DNA from: Cladorrhinum sp. PSN259
Lineage: Eukaryota; Ascomycota; Sordariomycetes; Sordariales; Podosporaceae
Length of the DNA: 64,000 nucleotides
Direction of reading: 5' to 3'
Assembly (NCBI GenBank): GCA_033725935.1
Contig: MU867142.1
Location: forward strand, 1-64,000
Positions within the stretch are counted from its first letter, which is position 1, and every line of letters begins with the position of its first letter. Made by a program: the position numbers and the translations under genes. This document shows, piece by piece, positions 34,166-44,634 of this stretch. The notes under the pieces are model-generated. The model did no database searches. It had not been told where the DNA came from and saw nothing but the letters and a program-made list of their open reading frames with translations.

Positions 34166-34316
34166 CAACTATTCTTTTTTATAGCCCCACATCTGATGGT
34201 TCTGCTGCGCTCCTTCTCAGCAGCATGCCGTCTCATCATCATGGACCGCCTCACTCTTCCGTTCCCCAGACATCAACAAGCTGGTTCCATCAAATTTTGT
34301 CATCCGAATTGGCACA

Positions 34317-37300
34317 ATGTCGACGCTTAATTGGGAGGCGCATCGCACAGAGATTGAGCGACTCTACATCAAAGAGAAGCGGAGTGTTAAAGACATCATC
34401 GGGATTATGAAGAACACCCATGATTTCGACGCCAGGTAAGTGTTTGTACCTCTGTCACTACAATAACAAACACTCAAGTGGCTTACAATCCTTTAGCAAA
34501 CCTTCGTACGAGAGGATGCTGCGAAAGTGGAATGTCCGGAAAAACAAGATGGGCGCTGAGAATTGGAAGCGAGTCGCACGAAAGATCACAAAGGGGGGCA
34601 ACCACGGAGAGGTATATTGCGATGGAGTCCGCATCTCCTTTGACAGGGTGCGGCGGGAAATCTCTAGATACGGAACCAGGGGGCTCACTCTTCGAGAGAA
34701 GTATGCAATCGTGGCAGGAAACAGTAAGTTCCTTATGTACCTCCCTGCCTTACCATTCAGATGAGTCCAACTGACAGTCTCTGGCTGAGTAGGAAGCGTG
34801 TCAGCGTCCCCAGAACCATCAGACTCTCTTTTCATCTGCCCCCCTGACCCAATCTACCAATATGTAGAATGGAATCCTGCAAGTCACTGGTTAGAGTTCG
34901 TGAGGACTCTTCGCACATTAGGATTTCCGGGTAGGTAAAGCTCATCTTGTCGTTTGGATAGGAATTAGACTGACAGAAAACCGCAGGTTCAACTCCTCAC
35001 CACATTGGTGCATTGACGGCCAAGACAGAGGACAACATCAAGCTGAACTCAAAGATTTTCGCAACCCTGATTTCTGCTTCAGGCTCCGACTGTCGAACAA
35101 TCCTCCGGAGAGCGCAGAGCATCCCATGGGCAGCTGAAGCTCTCAGACGGGTAATGCCGGAGGAGTATTCTGGACAATCCAACGATATCATTCAGGCGTT
35201 GGTAGACAACCAAACCACACATATGACCGAGGGCAGCGTCAAGGTATACCTTTACCTCCTGGCAAACAACTTCTTAACATACTACCATAACAGAGAGGCT
35301 TCCTCCGCTCAAGAATTGTTTGAGTGGCAAAGAGATGCCGATGAACAAATCTTACGTCTATGGCACATTCTCAAAGGTGCCGGACTCGACTGCTCCAAGA
35401 CATTCTTCTCTACTCCCAACGCGACCGTTTTGACAATCAGGAATCGATGCCTGTCCAGCGCTCTGAGATTGGGCAGAATAGATATACTGCAAGTTATCTT
35501 GAGCTCAGGGGTCGATGTTAACGACCCTGTTGTAGACTGGTCTTCACCTGATTGCGAATATCCCATACAACTTGCAGCAGAAATCAAGGACGAGCGGACA
35601 TCACTCCAAGCCGTTCAGATGCTTCTTGAGCATGGCGCTGTGCCTGAGCAAAATGAATACCGATGTTACGAGGAATCAGAAAAGTCGCCATTGAGCTCTG
35701 CCATTGGGCTGAGACATTGGGTGGTGGCAGAAACACTCCTTGCGGCGGGAGCTCCCGTTACTTATATCGACATAAAACAAGCTTTTGAGGTTGGAAATAC
35801 CGATATGTGCCTGCGACTTTTAGATGCAGCCGTGGACATTGAGAGTTCAGGATATGGTGCCGATTACAAACTGCGACTGCTTCCTTTGGCGGTCAAGAGG
35901 GGTGACCTAGAGTTTGCAAAAGTCTTGGTAACACGAGGCGCAAACGCGAATGCGTTACAGCAGAGTATGGGTAAAGACCTACTCCCTTTTCATTCCGGGG
36001 ACGCCTCTCATGGTCATCTCGATTTCGGAGTAACAACGACCTTTGGCCTTGCTGTCCGTGCCGGCGACCTCGAGATGTGCAAACTCCTCTTCATAGAAGG
36101 GCGTGCCGAGATCGATGCGCCACCGAGATTCAGTGAGGTTACGGCGGAGTGCGCTCCTGCCTACGATCAACCTGTTCCCTGCTTCCCTTTGACTATCGCA
36201 TGCGATAACGGGCACATCGAAATTGTGAGGTTTTTGATTGGAAAGGGAGCTGGCGTTCCCCTTGCGGATAAAAACGGAATTGACAACCCCTGGAATGCAA
36301 AAAAGCCCGAGTCTCTTCTCGAGATTTTTATTCGACAATCCGGCACACGCGATGATTCCCAATCCTGTCTTGATGTGTGCCAGTTGTTGATTCAAAAGGG
36401 CGCTCTTCTTGACAGGGCATTAGCTGCATCAGCTGCTGCCAAGAACCACGACTTGGTCCAATTCTTTCTCGCTCACGACGCTCCTCTTCACGCACCTACT
36501 TGGTCCCCATCCACAAAGACAGCTCTGGGGGCCGCAATTGAGAGTGGCGATGTGGCAATAACCCATTCAATATATGATGCCGGAGGGGTTGAGACGGGCG
36601 AGTTGGAAACAATTCCGAACGAAGACATGATGGAGTTCATGCAGTTTCATGGGCTCCTTGAACCTGCTCTTCTGCAGTACGCATCGGCCATTGTGGCCAG
36701 CGCCATCACAGTTCTCGACGAAAACAAAACACTCCTGCGCCGGATTTTGGAACACGATATCCCTGTCGACCTCTCTAATCCTGGAGTGAGTTCGGACGGG
36801 CCACTAGAATTCGCAATAAGAGAAGATTTAAATCTAAGATTGTTTCAAATTTTACTTCAACTAGGGGCACCTGTCCGCCTGAGGACTCTCAAGTTAGTGG
36901 TCGACAATATTGCTAGCCTCCGGCAAGAGGCTGCGCAAGGCACAACCCAACCAGACGAAATGGAGACAGCCCAGATTCATATCCTAAACCTGATCCTTGA
37001 ATATATACCGGATGCATGGAAGCACGGATCAACAGAGGGTTCCCTAGACTCGTACGTCCATTTGGATACAGGACGTTATCCGCTCTATGATTCAGACCTT
37101 CCAGCAATTATCGTCGCAGCAGCAGAGGGACTTCGAGATATTGTCCAGATGTTACTCAGGGGCGTTTGTTGGGGTTCGCGGCATGTTGGTGGTGCTCTCA
37201 CCGCCGCAATTCAGTCGGAGAACTACCTCGTGGCGAATGATCTTTTAGACATGAAACCGAACCCATCTCTAGAAGAGCCATTCCTTAGCCCCCCTTTACA

Positions 37301-38387
37301 TTCCTTTGCTGATGATATGTACTCAATATCAGCTCTGGCGGCCGCCGCCGGCACTGGCCGAGTTTCCCTGGCCAGGACGCTCATCGAGCGAGGAGCCATG
37401 GTCAACCGTAAAGCGAACGAAGATTTTGGAACACCCCTACAAAGGGCTGCCCAAATGGGTCATTGCGAAATGGTCGACTTGCTGCTGAATCATAAATCTG
37501 ATCCAAACGCCGCCCCGAGGGTGGATTTTGGCGCAACAGCCTTACAATACGCAGCAATGGGGGGCCACTTACTTATTGTGCACAAACTCCTAGCCAGTGG
37601 AGCTGAGGTGAATCAGGCCGGGTCCAAGTATTGTGGGAGGACGGCCATCGAGGGTGCTGCAGAGTATGGCCGGCTAGAGATTCTCGATCTGCTGCTGCGG
37701 CGAGGCGGGAAAATTGCATGCTCTTGGGGAAATTATACCCACACCCATGCTGTGTGGCTTGCGAAAAAAGGAGGACACGTGGCTGCTGCAAGACTTCTTA
37801 TGTCTCAAGAGGAGTTTTCCCACCTTGCGGATCATTCAGAAAGCGAACCTTGCCGTGATAAATCCCGGTTCAGTTGGGATGAAGAATCGGAGACCGAATG
37901 CTCTTCAGCTAGTGATTACGAGAGCTCTGTAATGGGCGACGTTTCAGGTGCTGAAATGGAAACGTATTCCGAAATGAGATCCGCCGGGATCGCAGAGGGT
38001 GTGGGAAGCCAGAACAATCAGGCTTGGCCTGACTTTTCATTGACTTCCGGGATTTTAGAGACGCCGCTAGGTGCCAGTGAAGAAGCTGACATTTTTGGGA
38101 GTGAAGAGTGGGAGGGGTGGCTCGTGGACAACTCTCAGGTTCTTAGGCCTCAAGTTGAATATCTAGCTACAGGCGGCATCGATGAAGAGATAGGATGGGT
38201 CCCAGAGCTTGAATGTTGGGTCGGGGAGCAATCGAATGATTTGAACAATCTTGTTCAGCAGGATTCTATTAATATAGATGGGATGAACAGCGACATGGGG
38301 GACCTTACAATGCTGGATAATTCGTTTGATGATGTCTTCCGGAGCCCATATATTTATATGGATGGCGGTGGCACAAATTGGGAATGA
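34317..38387 (+). CDS. Clr5-domain ankyrin-repeat protein
   Basis: Exons 34317-34435, 34497-34723, 34793-34930 and 34987-38387 join in frame to 1294 residues. Donors are GTAAGT, GTAAGT and GTAGGT; acceptors are TTTAG, AGTAG and CGCAG. The N-terminus (NWEAHRTEIERLYIKEKRSV, then SYERMLRKWNVRKNK) is a complete Clr5 domain at about residues 5-58. From about residue 330 to 1130 come many ankyrin repeats, mostly degenerate, with clear late units (GTPLQRAAQMGHCEMVDLLL; ATALQYAAMGGHLLIVHKLL). The last 170 residues are acidic and Ser-rich with no domain. The N-terminal exons share the plan of the Clr5-TPR gene at 27228. Clr5-repeat proteins are common in filamentous fungi, with mostly unknown roles; a nuclear or chromatin role is only suggested by the Clr5 name. 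Confidence 0.88.
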
Positions 38388-38873
38388 GATATAGTGCAAC
38401 CCTGCAGATATGACAATCAATCATTTCATCTAAAGTGTCATGTTCCTGGGAAAATGTCCTCCGATTTTGGAAGACATGATACTGCCGAATATTGAGGTCA
38501 ATTTTCGTCGGAAAGTAATACATACACACCACTGTATATATGGATACAGACGATCTCATGAATCGGACAAAGTCACAGAATCACGGGTCTTTTATCCCAA
38601 CAAAACACGGCGAGTACCTACATACACCCCCCCCCCGGGGGGGGGGGGGGGGGGGGGGGGGCGGGCGGGCNNNNNNNNNNTTATAATTTTTTAATATTTA
38701 TTTCTAACACCTAAAATCAACCCTGTTAATTTATCCTTAAAACAAACCCCCAGTCCCCAAAAACAACACCCCCCCCCCCCCCCCCCCCCCCGCATCGAGG
38801 ACACAGAAAAAAGAGCCTTCATCACATCCAATCTTTGTGTTCCCACGTGCGGGCAGGTATGTTTTGTCCCTTT
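38388..38873. other. Intergenic with assembly gap and homopolymers
   Basis: Runs of C (38627-38636), G (38637-38661), ten Ns (38671-38680) and C (38769-38791) mark a poorly resolved join. Sequence on either side may not be truly adjacent. No gene is seen. Confidence 0.9.
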
Positions 38874-40946
38874 TCAAACAATCTCAATCTCCTCACATCT
38901 CTCCTGATCCCAAGCTTCTCCATCCATGATCCCATGAACATAACAAACACCCACAATCTCCCATTTGTTTGGGTCTTGTCCTTTCCTTCCTCTCAGCACA
39001 ATAGGCGCTTTACCACCCTTAAACAGCGCGATCTCATTACCTACCTCGGTCCTCCCCGGTACAAGAGCCAAATACCCCGTCTTGGTCCTCCCTAATCGGC
39101 GATGATAAGTCTTGTCCAAATCAGTCTGAAATTCCCTCCCTTGATCGTCTAGACGTAACACGTCGACAGTGGCGGTTATTGCCTGTCCGATGGTGGATAA
39201 CCAGGGCAGACGTTCTTTGATCTTTAACAGTTTCGTGACGGGCTTGAGCTTGTTGTGTCCCGATCGTCGGGTCAGGACGCCCTTGCGGTAGGAGAGATAT
39301 CGACTGTAGGATTCTTCCTCGCCGCCTGGCATGTGACGGGCCACTATTGTTGTTGCGAATATCTTTAGGGGGTCAGAGTCGGGGGGGTATGGGTGTGTTG
39401 TTGTTGAAGGGGGAGAAGAAGATGATAAAGCAAAAGATTCCCATTCTGATAATGTGGAAAAGTACTCGGCGCTGTTGGACAGAGTTGTAGTGGCTGCTCG
39501 CAGATTCGAGAAAAAGCCGGTTTCGTCATCTTTGAGAGAAGAAGTTTGGTAGGGATCGTATTCCGCTACTGGGGTGAGGGAGATGATGCTGTCGAATATA
39601 AAGCCGGAAAGGTGGAGGGAGTCGGAGTCTGAGTCTATGGGAGGGATCGGGGAGACGGTTGGGCAGGATCCGCATGCGTTGAATATCTTTTGGGGGGAGG
39701 AGTCGTCAGTTGCTTTGAGGTCTTCGAGGAGGGGAGCGACTCTTGTTTTTTGTTGTGCAGACCAGTCGGGTGCCCAGCTTGGGAGGGTTAAGTTCGGGTT
39801 GGGGTTGAGGTGCGGTTCAGTAAAGAGGTAGTCGAGATTGCCGCGTTGCGCGATGAGGTGACGGGCCGTGGATTTGAAGGTATCTTCAACCGTTGCGTGA
39901 TAGTTGGGGACGACTCTTAGGTCCTCCGGGAGGTGTGTTTGATTTTGAAGACCCAGGAAGGCAAACACCTTGTCGCGGGGTTCTGTTGCTTCTAGGATTC
40001 GAGTTTCCCATAGACAGTCGAGGAGATCCAGATTGTGCCCTTGTGCGGACTCTTCATCATCCCTTGAGCCGAGACTCGGAAATGAGTCGGACAATGAGTT
40101 AAAGGTTGGGAATGTTCCAAGCACAATCTTGGCGACGGGAGTCATGTAATGACTGACGACGTATTCGCTCATGACGACACCTATGCTCACTGTTGTACGT
40201 AACAGGTCCCAGTTCGTTTTTTGGTCTCCACAAACCACGAGAACCTCCTTTGATAAACAAATCTCTTGGATGACCCAGCTGCGGGAGAAGTATAGCCTCG
40301 TGACGAGTTTGACAGCTGCCTCAACCTCGGTCTCTGTGACGTCTTCTGGCTCAACAGTTTGAAGTGTCCCCTCTGACTCTGCGACAGTTTCTGCTATCAA
40401 TTGCTTCCTGTCCTCTGGGTCTAGCGTCAACAGCTTGTACATACCCACCGATGAGGCGACTGCGGTCCAGATATCGCACCATCCGCTCTTCTGGAAACGG
40501 TCGCAGAGTGCGAAAACCAACTCGCTTCCGTCTCCTTCTTCGCGTTCACCCAACCACACCACGGTCCGAGCTGCTAGCGAGTAAATGTCACCCATACGGC
40601 TGACTTGATCCGTTTTATCTCCATTGTCGTTCTGGTTGATACACAGCTGATCGATCCACAAGATGCGTGGTGAGTCAGGGAGACGAAGGCTTTTGATGGC
40701 AGAACAAAGATTGCTGCTTATTTTGATGGGAATATCATTGCACGTTATTTCGTGCGAGTAAAAGGTCGACGGGTGGCCCCAGCAATAGGAAAGCGCTTCG
40801 TACGGGGGACATTCCGCGCCGTTGATGAGGGGATGAATGGCGAGGTTACAGATTATGGGCTCTAAAGAAGATGCCGCTGGATGGAGAGTCAAAAGACGGA
40901 ACCAAGGGGCAGAAAGGCCATTAAGGGAGGAGTAAAGGGTTGACAT
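38874..40946 (-). CDS. HET-domain (heterokaryon incompatibility) protein
   Basis: A single-exon frame of 690 residues. The HET domain spans about 48-230: YEALSYCWG at 49-57, ILWIDQLCINQND at 95-107, then QVSRMGDIYSLAARTVVWLG, and later LYFSRSWVIQEICLSKEVLV with the conserved Trp-x-x-QE. A middle block (DKVFAFLGLQ, with a following YHATVEDTFKSTARHLI) and a C-terminal basic tail with GRTKTGYLALVPG are typical of fungal HET proteins. In known cases HET domains trigger cell death on non-self recognition after hyphal fusion; many paralogues have no assigned role. No NLR partner is adjacent. The ATG is the first in frame. The gene's end lies about 190 bp from the gap region. Confidence 0.92.
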   Translation of the reverse strand: MSTLYSSLNGLSAPWFRLLTLHPAASSLEPIICNLAIHPLINGAECPPYEALSYCWGHPSTFYSHEITCNDIPIKISSNLCSAIKSLRLPDSPRILWIDQLCINQNDNGDKTDQVSRMGDIYSLAARTVVWLGEREEGDGSELVFALCDRFQKSGWCDIWTAVASSVGMYKLLTLDPEDRKQLIAETVAESEGTLQTVEPEDVTETEVEAAVKLVTRLYFSRSWVIQEICLSKEVLVVCGDQKTNWDLLRTTVSIGVVMSEYVVSHYMTPVAKIVLGTFPTFNSLSDSFPSLGSRDDEESAQGHNLDLLDCLWETRILEATEPRDKVFAFLGLQNQTHLPEDLRVVPNYHATVEDTFKSTARHLIAQRGNLDYLFTEPHLNPNPNLTLPSWAPDWSAQQKTRVAPLLEDLKATDDSSPQKIFNACGSCPTVSPIPPIDSDSDSLHLSGFIFDSIISLTPVAEYDPYQTSSLKDDETGFFSNLRAATTTLSNSAEYFSTLSEWESFALSSSSPPSTTTHPYPPDSDPLKIFATTIVARHMPGGEEESYSRYLSYRKGVLTRRSGHNKLKPVTKLLKIKERLPWLSTIGQAITATVDVLRLDDQGREFQTDLDKTYHRRLGRTKTGYLALVPGRTEVGNEIALFKGGKAPIVLRGRKGQDPNKWEIVGVCYVHGIMDGEAWDQERCEEIEIV

Positions 40947-41535
40947 TTTGTGTGCTGCTCCGTGGAGATGTTGAGGTTGGAGCAGAGTGAGAAAAAAAGG
41001 CGCATGGGATGGGGGGGGGCCAAGGGGATATAGAATATTCTGAAATGAACTAAGAGATTATTTACCAATTATATCTCACTGTTAGAAGTGTCATGAGATG
41101 AATTGATTGCCAGAAAGATGCGTGTCTGAGGCACAGCAGGATCTCCCTGACCTTCTGTAGCGGATCCCTTTGACTGAGAAAATGCTCACTTTTTAGCGTG
41201 ACAAGGATTACACAGCCGAGCGGGGATACCGGTCTGCTGCTTTCTTGCCAGGTACTGGTACTGCTTGACCACAAGCCTCATAACCACCAAATGGACGGAG
41301 CCGAGGGGATTCGAACTCGAGATAAGTTACATAGCTAAATACAGCCCAGCATATCACCGATCAAAGCAGGCAGTGAGTTATTGCGGTAGAAATAAAGTAC
41401 GTATCGGGAAAAAAATACAGCAAACTACAAAGCACTCCATATAACCATGTGAAAAATCCCCCTCCGCCCATATGTGCTCCAGATTCCCCCTCCCAACACC
41501 CCCAACATAAATATATACCATCAGTTCCCTCAGCA
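40947..41535. other. Intergenic, no gene recognised
   Basis: Holds the HET promoter side (minus strand). A tRNA-like 3' half (GAGTTCGAATCCC with CGGCTCCG on the minus strand) lies at 41310-41345, but has no matching 5' half. Confidence 0.4.
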
Positions 41536-42431
41536 TCAAACCTCCTCAACCTCTTCAACCTCACCATCTCCCTCCACCTTCATGTTCCCACTCCTCTTGG
41601 GCCCCACTCCCTTGTACATCAACATGCATCCCACAACTTTCGTCTCAACCTCGTGAAACCACTCCCGGAGCCCGCGCTCCAAAACCTCCTTCTTATCATC
41701 CTTGTTCGCAAACACATGGTTCACATCATTATACCACTTTTCGTGCATCCCGGCAAGTGGCACACCCCAACCGCTCCCACCTGCCTCTCCAACTGGCAAG
41801 ATCGTACACCCCGCGAGCACACCGTCGTCGGCTAGGCAATCCGCAGCGAGCTGGAAGGCCTTGACCTTCTCGTTGCAGGGGACGGGTATGCAGTGGAGGA
41901 GGTTGAACATGCTGACTGTCGAGAACCGGCGCTTGAGTTGGCTGGGGACAGGAAGAGACAAGGCGTCGTGCTGGATGGTGTCAATAGTGATTCGGTCTGC
42001 CAGGGTTGCGTGGTCTTGCAGGATGCGGTCCTTGGCGGTGGTGAGAGAGTGCGGGTTGAGGTCCAGTAGTGTGAGATTGAAGGTGGCGGTGTTAGCGGGC
42101 GAGGCGGTGTTGTTGAGGTGGTGCGTGAGAGCCAGGGAGGGAAAGTACTGTAAGATGGATGATGTTAGCCTACCTACTATGTATACGTAAAATGACTCGA
42201 GTGTGTGGAATTGCAAAGCAGAGTCTTTACCCCGGTTGCGACGCCGATATCCAGGTGATTGTTAGAGAAGTTCTCCCGGAAAAAGGGAAGCTGAACCGTG
42301 CGGACCGGACAGCGCCAGACGTAGGTCATGTTGAAGCCGAGGATCTGGTAGTCGTAGGCCATGAGGGTGAGGGGACTGTACCAGGCTGTGCCGGTGTTTG
42401 ACCTGCCGCGGGTGGTGGGCTGGACGGCCAT
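41536..42431 (-). CDS. Class I SAM-dependent methyltransferase
   Basis: Exon 1 (42431-42231) and exon 2 (42147-41536), joined over an 83-bp GTAAAG...TTACAG intron, give 270 residues. Motif I is HLDIGVATG at about 59-67, with Ala where the usual DxGxGxG has Gly. Motif II follows in NLTLLDLNPHSL, then ITIDTIQHDALSLPVP, and FSTVSMFNLLHCIP matches the motif IV to post-I core. The C-terminus is Glu/Val-rich (GDGEVEEVEEV). These enzymes methylate small molecules or proteins; the substrate is unknown. The exon junction falls directly after motif I, so a single-exon reading would miss half of the domain. Confidence 0.8.
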
Positions 42432-42666
42432 CGCGGATGGTGATTGCGAATGGTATATTTTTTTGGTTTTCGGGAGTTTTTTAGGTTCTGTAATTGAGCA
42501 TTTAGGTTAAATCTTATATAGGTTAAGGCATCCGTACAGACAAGCTAACAGAATAAACGAGAGAATGATGACAAGTACTTGATATGGCACAACAATGTTG
42601 GAGGTCAAATGGGAATAGTTGAATATGAAACAAGACGGTGGGGAGTATTTAACAATATGATGAAAG

Positions 42667-43440
42667 CTATAGAGATGGCATCCTTAAATTTTTATAACGG
42701 TGGAGATAATATGTCGCATGTGATGTGTTTTTGGGAACCGTTGGTGAGTTCCAGGAAATGAAGGACCGTTCCGTCCGAAAGATAAGGAAGTTACGGCGCA
42801 CTCGACGTGGCTCGATTGGCCAGGTCAACACAAACTGAATTGGAGGGTGCCCTCGTGACCTTATATCCGCAAAACCCGTTGAAAGGGAAAAGTTTTGGAA
42901 GGGATGGAGCGGGGAGAAGCTGCAATTGAGGAGACGATAGCTGTGAAAAGGCTTCCTCTTTACAACGTTCCTTCCCTCCTCGAGTTCGGCATCCCCAACA
43001 CTCGAAGCACCCGAGTCCCGGCCTCTGAGTCCCCTCAAATGATCCTCCACCTTCCCATTCAATTCCAATAACTCATCAACCCACCTCAAAATAATCCCAA
43101 AGCTCTCCGGCTCCCCCATGTGCTTCTTCCCGTTGACCGAATACCCCAAGGTAATATTCTTCTTTGTAAAAGACGGATTTGCCTTTTTACCGGGCCAAAC
43201 GGTGTTATCTAGAACGGGCGCGAGGAAGCGCGCTATGCGGTAGAGTGCGTAGCTCCGGCTAGGAATAGGCAAGAGAATTACTCAGTCAGTTGGAGGCGTG
43301 ATCGTGATCGAGAAGAGGGGGACGAACAGGTAGTGCTCTGATACCTTTTCCTTCTGACCTGAGCTCTCGACTTCCTCGGCGATACTAGCTAGCTCTTGTG
43401 TCTTGGGAAAGAACATCTAGGCGTGTTCGTCCCAGTTATA
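42667..43440 (-). pseudogene. Unrecognised decayed gene
   Basis: A minus-strand register from about 43440 to 42667 reads as protein with few stops. The upstream part (FPKTQELASIAEEVESSG, then YLFVPLFSITITPPTD) is followed by one TGA at about 43286 and continues in frame to SRSYALYRIARFLAPV, TVWPGKKANPSF and HMGEPESFGIILRWVDELL, up to about 42960; the rest of the frame to 42667 looks non-coding. The TGA and an upstream TAG could instead lie in introns, since CTATTCCTAG at 43260-43269 resembles an acceptor. I do not recognise the family. Confidence 0.4.
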
Positions 43441-43792
43441 TGGTTCTTTGAGGCCCTTCTACCCTTTTAAAATGTCACTTAGACTCTTGGTTGTGAGAGA
43501 TAATGTAGGGTGTTGGTGCCTTTATGATGGCCTGAGCTACGGGCTCAAAATCATGGATGGATCCAACCATGAAGTGATATATACCCATGGAACACTGTGA
43601 TAAACACATAGGGGATGTCAGTTTGGGAGCATAATCTGCCATGTTGTTACACTTACAGGAGCCTTCCACTTGATTTCTCAGAGCTTCTCGAAGGACTCAT
43701 GATGAACAGTGGGTTTCGACTAGGCTATCTCCAATGCGATACAGCTCGCTGTTGTGGATTGCTTCCCCCGTTGTTTCCTTACTTGAGTATCC
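43441..43792. other. Intergenic, no gene recognised
   Basis: Ordinary composition between the decayed gene and the MITE. No conserved frame. Confidence 0.35.
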
Positions 43793-44046
43793 CAATCTAA
43801 TGCTTGAACGTTTGTTAGCGCGGTAAATTCCCCATTCACACTTTCCTATGCCTATTTCACTTGTTTTTACGCCTGTTCAGCTTCTGTTAATGTATTCCCA
43901 ACTCCTTTTTACGCATGCTGGATATCCCGACCTGTACAAGTAATTCCTTCCATCACGTACCATCTTCCGCAATAACCTTACGGTTGTCTCTGTTCTTAGT
44001 TTTATGGGACATGTACCAAGCTAACAAACGTTTAAGTATTAGATTG
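43793..44046. mobile_element. Tc1/mariner-type MITE, copy 1
   Basis: Terminal inverted repeats of about 33 bp: CAATCTAATGCTTGAACGTTTGTTAGC at the left and the same on the minus strand from 44046 with two mismatches. Internal sequence (GCCTGTTCAGCTTCTGTTAATG; GCTGGATATCCC) matches, inverted, the copy at 54002-54346. No coding capacity. TA follows the right end; the left flank lacks TA. Confidence 0.85.
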
Positions 44047-44634
44047 TAGAAAATTGATGCCGTGGAACCTTGGCAGTTATGTGACAGGTAGATCTAGAGG
44101 TAGTTATTTGAAGTCGAGTTCAAGACATGGCGGGGAATCCCGTGGCACCGGATGAACGGCCATCAGCCCCTGAGTAGTATTAAAAAAGTAGGTAAACACA
44201 CAACACTCAGTGGTTGAGCATTCCCCCCCATGGGTAAAATCTGACACCATCACTCTTTACAAAAAGACAAGGACTTTAAGAGTAAACGTTCTTTGTGACA
44301 TTTTTCACATTTTTATCCCCCATTTTCTTTGTCTTGCCCTAGCCCATGGTGTTGTTTTGATGGGGACTTAGGGGTCTCCATTTTCCGGATGCGGCCGTTT
44401 TGGCCTTTATGATATTAAACTTGATGCTTTGCGCTGTTTGAAACAAGACCCAAAAAGCACGATGCAAGCTATCTACCTAAGCAATCAGACGTGAGGAGAC
44501 TGGACTTGTTCCTTGACAATCAACACAACCCTTGTTTAAAATTTTGGTCTTAGCATCATCCCCAGTGTGTTGGTCGGCTTCAAGACCTCCGGATCGGATC
44601 ATTTTGAGCCTCCAACTTATACGTTCTATTTACA
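44047..44634. promoter_or_regulatory. Upstream region of the pseudokinase gene
   Basis: No gene is seen. Pyrimidine-rich tracts occur at 44305-44345. No TATA box is convincing. Confidence 0.3.

Noticed and set aside
41294..41345. tRNA-like sequence on the minus strand (TTCGAATCC with CGGCTCCG)
   Set aside because: The T-arm stem does not pair and no CGGAGCC 5' acceptor strand lies within tRNA distance; at most a tRNA 3' fragment.
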